8,451 nucleotides of DNA, taken from assembly GCA_036522155.1 (NCBI GenBank), contig DATDGI010000386.1, forward strand, positions 1 through 8,451, written 5' to 3'. The DNA is from UBA9676 sp036522155 (GTDB lineage: Bacteria; Actinomycetota; Actinomycetes; Streptosporangiales; Streptosporangiaceae). A model generated the notes under the pieces. The model was not told the DNA's origin and did no database searches. It was given only the letters and a program-made list of their open reading frames with translations. Shown here in pieces: positions 4,888 through 8,451 of this stretch. How positions within the stretch are numbered: the first letter of the stretch is position 1; every line of letters starts with the position of its first letter. A program made the position numbers and the translations under genes.

Positions 4888-7281
4888 TCGACCCTCCAGC
4901 AAGCCCGGTCCGGCATCATCGCGCCGGGCTCGCCCGGGCTGCGCCCGGATCGGCCCCGGCGGCGGGACGCTCCGGGAGAAACACCATAACGATAACCGGG
5001 CGGGGCGGGCGGGGCGGTGGTTGCGCTTGTCGCTTGGCCCGCCCGGCCACGGCTGTTCACCTCGCCCGGGATCCTGCGCGGCGGCTGGCCCGGGCCGGTC
5101 GGGCGGGCCGCCGGCGGCGGGCGGCGAGCAGAGGATGACGACGACCAAGGGCAGCAGCAGTGGCAGGCCGAACGCGGGAACGGTGACGCCGTTGTCCTCG
5201 GCGAACCAGGAGAGCACCGCGATCAGCCAGCAGGTGGCGAGGGCCGGGCGCAGCAGCGGGATCTGCTGGCAGGCGCGGGTGAGCGGGGTGGCCCGCAGCC
5301 GGTCCGGCCAGCCGATGACGAGCCCGGCCAGGACCAGCACGGCCGGGATCACCAGCACGAACGGATTGCCGCCCAGGGAGCTGAGGTTCGAGCTGATCTT
5401 GCGCCGGAGCGTGGGGCCCCCGTGGCCGTGCAGCGCCTGGCCGGCGAAAGCGCCGATGTCGGAATGGCCGGTGACCGGCAGCAGGTAGTTGGCCAGTGCG
5501 AACAGCGCGACCAGGGCCAGGCCGCTGGCCGCGGCCAGGGCCAGCCGCCGGGCGGTGAGCCGGATGCCCGCGGCCGCGGCGAGGAACAGCAGGAACCCGG
5601 GCAGCATGGCGATGGTCCCGCCGACTTTTGCGCCGAACCCGGGCCAGCTGGACACCACGGCCGCGAACCCGGTCACGGCAGCCATGCACAGCAGCGCGGC
5701 GGTGCGCCGGCCGGGCCGGCCGCGCCGGAGCAGGGTGCCGCCGAGCCAGGCCGCGGCCAGCACGGCGGAGGTTGCGTAGATCACGACCGCGTTGTTGCCC
5801 AGGCCGTAGAACCGCCCAGAGCCGAGCGGGGTCAGCCCGAACGGGGTGTCGCGGACCAGGTGGGAGCCGGTCATCAGGTCGAGGGCAAGAACGCCGAGGG
5901 TGACGGCCGCGATCACGCCGGGCGGCCCGAGCGGATCGGTCCGCCAGGGCCCGGCCAGCGCGATCGCCGCGATCACCATTGCCCAGGCCACGGTGGCCGT
6001 GTACAGGACGGCGGCCGGATGCGGCCACGCCCACCAGGGCACCAGGCTGGCGAGGAAGCTGCCGGCCGGGATCGACGCCATCCACAGCCCGGCCACCCGG
6101 GCGGCCGCGCGGCGGCGGCCGCCGCCCCAGGGGCTGATGGCGATGAGGGCGAACAGGAGCGCGCCGCCGAAGCCGGTCAGCAGGAAGAAGGGGGTCAGCG
6201 TCTGCCGGTAGACCTGGGCGGCGGTGTCCTGCTGGAGCAGCGTGCGGACGGTGGTGGCCAGGCTGGCCCGGGGTCCGGCCTGGATCGGTGAGCCGGCCGC
6301 CGCGGCCGGGACGGGCGCGCCGAGCCAGCCGAGGATGGTCGGGGTGACGTCGGTCAGCGTGACCAGACCCGGCTGGCGGGTGGAGGCGGCTCTGAGGAGG
6401 CCGGCCCGGTACTCCGGGCCGGTCACGATGATGACCCGCAGGTGTGGCTCGGAGCCGTCGCCGGGCGCGAGCACTAGGAGGATAGAGGCGGGTGGGAGGT
6501 CGTGGGTGAGCCTGGCGAGCTGCCGGTCGGCCGCGCGCAGGGCACCCGCCCGCTCGGGCCGGCCGACCGGCCCCGGGGCGGTGGGGAGATTGCCGAGGTC
6601 AGCGACGGTCAGTGGGCAGCGGGCCAGCACGGCCGCGGTGAGCTGGGACAGCGACGGCAGGTAGGAGGAGACGCGGCCGGTCGTGGTCGCGAGGGCCAGC
6701 GCCGCTCCCGGGCCGGCCGCGGTGGCGCAACGGCCCGGGCCGGGAGCGGTGGCCAGCAGGCCCCACTGCGGGTTCTCGTTGAACCGGGCGTTGTACCTGA
6801 TCAGGGCGGGCAGGCGGGGGATCTGGGCCGTGCCTGGGGTGCCGCTCGTTGCGGACGTGGTGGGGACGACGGCGGGGTCGGCCGGGCAATGGCCAGTCGC
6901 GGCGTGGGGAGCGGTGGCGCGGGCAGCGGAGTTGAGCGTGAGCCAGGCGTCCACCGGGCAGGTGCGGATGCTGATCCCGGTCACGTCCACCGAACCGGCC
7001 GAGCCCTGGCTGGCCAGGCGCCACAACGTTGGGGTCGCTCGCGGGGTGATGTCGCTCCAGCGGAGGCCGCCGAGGCCGATCAGGATGACGTGCGCGGCCC
7101 GGGGCGCGGCGGGGCTGGGACCTGCGGCTCGTGCGGCTGTCGGGGTGGCCAGAGCGAGCGCCGCGGCGGGAGCGGCCAAGGTGAGCACTGCGGCCGCCGT
7201 GGCCAGCATCTTGCCCAAGATCGGGCGCACCTCGTCACCGTATCCAGCGCTAGCGGGGATGACGGGCACCGTGGCCGTCAT
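4174..7281 (-). CDS. Alkaline-phosphatase-like polytopic membrane protein, open frame continuing into PlsC acyltransferase
   Basis: One open frame of 1035 codons carries two units. Residues ~18-54 look like a signal peptide or first helix. Residues ~60-335 resemble the alkaline phosphatase/phosphodiesterase fold: HVILIGLGGLRW, a CPVDAWLTLNSAARA segment and DVTPTILGWLGAPVP near its end. The metal-binding Asp expected in the first motif (usually IDGLR) is Gly here, so this domain may be inactive. About 11 transmembrane helices follow between ~362 and 718 (for example 363-383, 423-443, 579-601, 638-657). Residues 728-798 are a Pro/Arg-rich linker, and 799-1035 form a complete PlsC domain. ATG 7281 overlaps the TGA of the upstream hydrolase as ATGA. 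GTG 7230 (residue 18) is an alternative start that gives a cleaner signal peptide (RPILGK then a hydrophobic run). Linker codon use suggests two genes, or a lost stop, rather than a true fusion. I do not know a substrate for the N-terminal part. Confidence 0.72.
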   Translation of the reverse strand: MTATVPVIPASAGYGDEVRPILGKMLATAAAVLTLAAPAAALALATPTAARAAGPSPAAPRAAHVILIGLGGLRWSDITPRATPTLWRLASQGSAGSVDVTGISIRTCPVDAWLTLNSAARATAPHAATGHCPADPAVVPTTSATSGTPGTAQIPRLPALIRYNARFNENPQWGLLATAPGPGRCATAAGPGAALALATTTGRVSSYLPSLSQLTAAVLARCPLTVADLGNLPTAPGPVGRPERAGALRAADRQLARLTHDLPPASILLVLAPGDGSEPHLRVIIVTGPEYRAGLLRAASTRQPGLVTLTDVTPTILGWLGAPVPAAAAGSPIQAGPRASLATTVRTLLQQDTAAQVYRQTLTPFFLLTGFGGALLFALIAISPWGGGRRRAAARVAGLWMASIPAGSFLASLVPWWAWPHPAAVLYTATVAWAMVIAAIALAGPWRTDPLGPPGVIAAVTLGVLALDLMTGSHLVRDTPFGLTPLGSGRFYGLGNNAVVIYATSAVLAAAWLGGTLLRRGRPGRRTAALLCMAAVTGFAAVVSSWPGFGAKVGGTIAMLPGFLLFLAAAAGIRLTARRLALAAASGLALVALFALANYLLPVTGHSDIGAFAGQALHGHGGPTLRRKISSNLSSLGGNPFVLVIPAVLVLAGLVIGWPDRLRATPLTRACQQIPLLRPALATCWLIAVLSWFAEDNGVTVPAFGLPLLLPLVVVILCSPPAAGGPPDRPGPAAAQDPGRGEQPWPGGPSDKRNHRPARPARLSLWCFSRSVPPPGPIRAQPGRARRDDAGPGLLEGRVKYQVSRVVAGPLLHLLWRPQVIGGEHIPRTGGAIVASNHLSFVDSVFLPLMIQRPLTFAAKSEYFAGRRPAHLFVGAYLRATGQLKVDREGARAAQDMLDAALQLLKSGELFGIYPEGTRSPDGRLYRGRTGVGWLALASGLPVIPAAVIGTDRVLPPGHIVPGLHQISIRFGEPLTFEKYQQNGPAAQARRAITDDVMKAIQALSGQEYVPMYASARKAELNGGATGSRRPRRPS
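4892..4897 (-). promoter_or_regulatory. Ribosome binding site for an internal plsC start
   Basis: On the minus strand GGAGGG lies 4 nt before GTG 4887 inside the long open frame. It is the main sequence sign that plsC has its own translation start. Confidence 0.6.
7237..7242 (-). promoter_or_regulatory. -10-like hexamer before alternative GTG start of the membrane protein
   Basis: On the minus strand TACGGT, within a GGATACGGT context, is followed by 6 nt (GACGAG) and GTG 7230, residue 18 of the long frame. A leaderless start here would give a compact signal peptide with a basic start (RPILGK) and a hydrophobic core. It competes with the coupled ATGA start at 7281. Confidence 0.35.
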
Positions 7282-8048
7282 ACCGCGCGTGCGTCCGCTG
7301 CGCGTGTCCAGAATGCGATGAGCAGTTCTGCGCAGCGGACTGGCTCGTCCCGATGCGGCGGGCTGAGGTGACTGCGGTCGGCGAAGGTTGACGTCTCAAC
7401 GTGAGGGATCACGCTCGCCAGCCGGTCGGCCAGGTGCTGGAAGCGAGTGTTGCTGCGCCCGCCGGTGATCACTAGCACGGGCTGGGTGATCGCCGCCAGG
7501 TCGTCACTCACCAAGCCGGTGGCCGCGAGCATGTCTTCCAGCATGTCGTTCTGCGCGTAGTCACGTGCCGGTGCCTGCGGTGGCGGTGGCAGGGCGGCAC
7601 CGGCCGGGAGCATGAGCCGCCGGAACGCCGGGCCCTGGTCCGGGACGGGCAGGGCCCAGATGCGGGCCATCTCGGCTCGCCACGCGGCCTCGATGGGATG
7701 CCAGTCATCGTCACCGATCACGGCCGGTTCCATGGCGGCCACGCTCACGACCGCTTCCGGCAGGCTGAGCGCTGCGGCCAGGGCGACGGTTGCCCCAGCG
7801 GAGAACCCGAACAGGTGATACCGGAGCAGGTCCTTTGCGTGGGCTGTCGCTGCTACCGCCGCGACTTCCACCGCCAAGTCGTAGCGATCACCTGGGACCG
7901 TATCCCACACCGCCAGGCCTATCTGCGTGATTTCGGCCCTGTCGGCCAGCTCCCGGGCTACTGGAGCGGATGACGACGCGTCCCGCCCGGCGGGGCTCGG
8001 GGTGATCCAGATCACCTGCTCGGGAGCTGATGCCGTCCTGTCAGGCAC
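7278..8048 (-). CDS. Alpha/beta-fold hydrolase
   Basis: The 256-residue protein has the alpha/beta-hydrolase plan. The nucleophile elbow is HLFGFSAGATVALAAAL, with S83 in G-x-S-x-G. A strand VVSVAAMEPAV follows, then a variable lid region rich in Trp and Pro (~115-165). A late strand reads QPVLVITGG, and the likely catalytic His is H227 in DRSHLSPPH. The usual Asp after the late strand is not evident (GGRSNTRFQ), so E107 or D108... a residue near the MEP turn may serve as the acid; E107 is the better candidate. There is no signal peptide, so it is probably cytoplasmic. Substrate is unknown; esterase, thioesterase or C-C hydrolase roles are all possible. The start is GTG 8048 with a weak Shine-Dalgarno sequence but a -10-like TAGGGT 7 nt upstream, fitting a leaderless mRNA. 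Its TGA overlaps the next gene as ATGA, and a tRNA gene lies 34 nt upstream on the same strand. Confidence 0.82.
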   Translation of the reverse strand: MPDRTASAPEQVIWITPSPAGRDASSSAPVARELADRAEITQIGLAVWDTVPGDRYDLAVEVAAVAATAHAKDLLRYHLFGFSAGATVALAAALSLPEAVVSVAAMEPAVIGDDDWHPIEAAWRAEMARIWALPVPDQGPAFRRLMLPAGAALPPPPQAPARDYAQNDMLEDMLAATGLVSDDLAAITQPVLVITGGRSNTRFQHLADRLASVIPHVETSTFADRSHLSPPHRDEPVRCAELLIAFWTRAADARAV

Positions 8049-8055
8049 CTGCCGA

Positions 8056-8061
8056 ACCCTA
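8056..8061 (-). promoter_or_regulatory. Probable -10 box of a leaderless alpha/beta-hydrolase transcript
   Basis: TAGGGT on the minus strand is followed by exactly 7 nt and GTG 8048. TANNNT at this distance from a start codon is the usual sign of leaderless genes in actinobacteria. It lies in the 34-nt gap between the tRNA 3' end and the gene. No clear -35 box is seen, as it would fall inside the tRNA gene or at its edge. Confidence 0.45.
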
Positions 8062-8082
8062 GCCCAGGCGACCCGACCTGCG

Positions 8083-8155
8083 AGCCGGTGAGCGGATTCG
8101 AACCGCTGGCCTGCCGTTTACAAGACGGCTGCTCTGCCTGCTGAGCTACACCGGC
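8083..8155 (-). tRNA. tRNA-Thr, anticodon TGT
   Basis: The 73-nt minus-strand sequence folds as a full cloverleaf. The acceptor stem is GCCGGTG/CACCGGC with discriminator T, the D-arm is GCTC...GAGC and the anticodon stem is GCCGT/ACGGC. The loop is CTTGTAA (anticodon TGT, reading ACA Thr codons), and the T-arm is AGCGG/CCGCT with loop TTCGAAT. CCA is not encoded; the next bases are CGC. In this GC-rich genome ACA codons should be rare, so the gene supplies a minor decoding activity. All conserved tRNA bases seen here fit, and the identity follows directly from the anticodon. Confidence 0.96.
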
Positions 8156-8168
8156 GAAGACTCGGTGC

Positions 8169-8174
8169 ATGGTA
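8169..8174 (-). promoter_or_regulatory. Probable -10 box of the tRNA-Thr gene
   Basis: TACCAT on the minus strand ends 13 nt before the tRNA 5' end, a suitable distance for a short 5' leader. The -35 region, about 17 nt further upstream, does not match TTGACA and instead overlaps the inverted repeat at 8176-8217. Confidence 0.45.
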
Positions 8175-8175
8175 G

Positions 8176-8217
8176 CCCAGGTCGGCACTGACGTGCGTAT
8201 CCGCACTCTGACCTGGG
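8176..8217. repeat. Nested inverted repeat upstream of tRNA-Thr
   Basis: Perfect 8-bp outer arms, CCCAGGTC (8176-8183) and GACCTGGG (8210-8217), enclose a second perfect 5-bp hairpin: GTGCG (8193-8197), TATC loop, CGCAC (8202-8206). It covers the place where the tRNA promoter's -35 region should be. It may be an operator, the terminator-like end of a gene further right, or chance; no T run follows on either strand. Confidence 0.5.
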
Positions 8218-8451
8218 GGTAGTACGTCGGGATGGCCACAGCTGAGACAGTGGGCGACGGCTGAAGGTCCGGCTGGTATCGACCAGAACTGGCGCTGGCC
8301 GACGACCTGCCACTTCGTCGTGGCTCCGGCAAGGACCGCCCCAGCGAGCCCTGAGCAGGGGCCCGCGTGCGCCGGTGAGGGGCTGGTACTGCGACGAGGT
8401 CGAGGGCAGGCGGATGCGTTCCCGCTGAAGATGCTGGGAGGCGGCGGGGAT
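8218..8451. other. Right end, no supportable gene
   Basis: These 234 nt hold no open frame with a recognisable family, start site and ribosome site on either strand. Base use is less sharply G/C at every third base than in the genes to the left, which suggests intergenic DNA or a decayed gene. A gene entering from beyond 8451 cannot be ruled out. Confidence 0.5.

Noticed and set aside
5017..6291. Plus-strand frame of ~420 codons opposite the membrane protein
   Set aside because: Gly/Arg/Gln-rich translation without domains; it is the antisense shadow of transmembrane helix codons on the minus strand.
8083..8155. tRNA-Thr as an attachment site of an integrated element
   Set aside because: No second copy of the tRNA 3' end and no integrase or excisionase gene is seen in the window.
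8012..8332. Minus-strand frame running through the tRNA gene into the hydrolase start
   Set aside because: It reads through a well-formed tRNA and has no domain; the tRNA and the hydrolase explain the sequence.
8358..8427. Short plus-strand peptide with GWYCDEVEGRRMRSR that looked like a gene relic
   Set aside because: It is cut short by a stop, has no recognisable family, start or ribosome site, and its codon pattern is not clearly coding.

Overview
The window is very GC-rich, with codons that almost always end in G or C and frequent GTG starts. It also carries a DUF3263 gene next to a trehalose-phosphatase gene and a mycosin-type S8 protease. Together these point to a high-GC actinobacterium (Streptomyces/Streptosporangiales-like). 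This is inferred from gene content and base composition; the species cannot be named from the sequence.

Layout. (1) 1-686, minus strand: a DUF3263 gene overlaps by 4 nt the start of an otsB-type trehalose-6-phosphate phosphatase gene, which runs off the left edge. (2) 687-826: a divergent intergenic region. (3) 827-4060, plus strand: a SAM hydroxide adenosyltransferase (SAM hydrolase, DUF62 family), then after 162 nt a signal-peptide-bearing, membrane-anchored subtilisin-like protease resembling type VII secretion mycosins. The protease carries an unusual ~330-residue Gly/Pro-rich tail after its transmembrane helix. (4) 4061-4173: a short gap between converging genes. (5) 4174-8155, minus strand: a tRNA-Thr(TGT), an alpha/beta hydrolase, then one uninterrupted 1035-codon frame. 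That frame joins an alkaline-phosphatase-like exported domain plus about 11 membrane helices to a complete PlsC-type acyltransferase. (6) 8156-8451: no convincing gene; it holds a probable tRNA promoter and an 8-bp-arm inverted repeat.

How they may work together. OtsB would finish trehalose synthesis. The polytopic protein and PlsC both look like cell-envelope/lipid functions, and the ATGA overlap links the alpha/beta hydrolase to the polytopic gene. The protease would act outside the membrane, but no ESX/type VII partner lies inside the window. The most notable items are the 1035-codon read-through frame (probably two genes; the joining stretch has non-coding-like codon use and two TTA codons), the long tail and altered oxyanion position of the protease, and several GTG starts preceded by a -10-like hexamer at leaderless spacing. 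I found no CRISPR array, insertion sequence, phage gene or clearly new multi-gene system.
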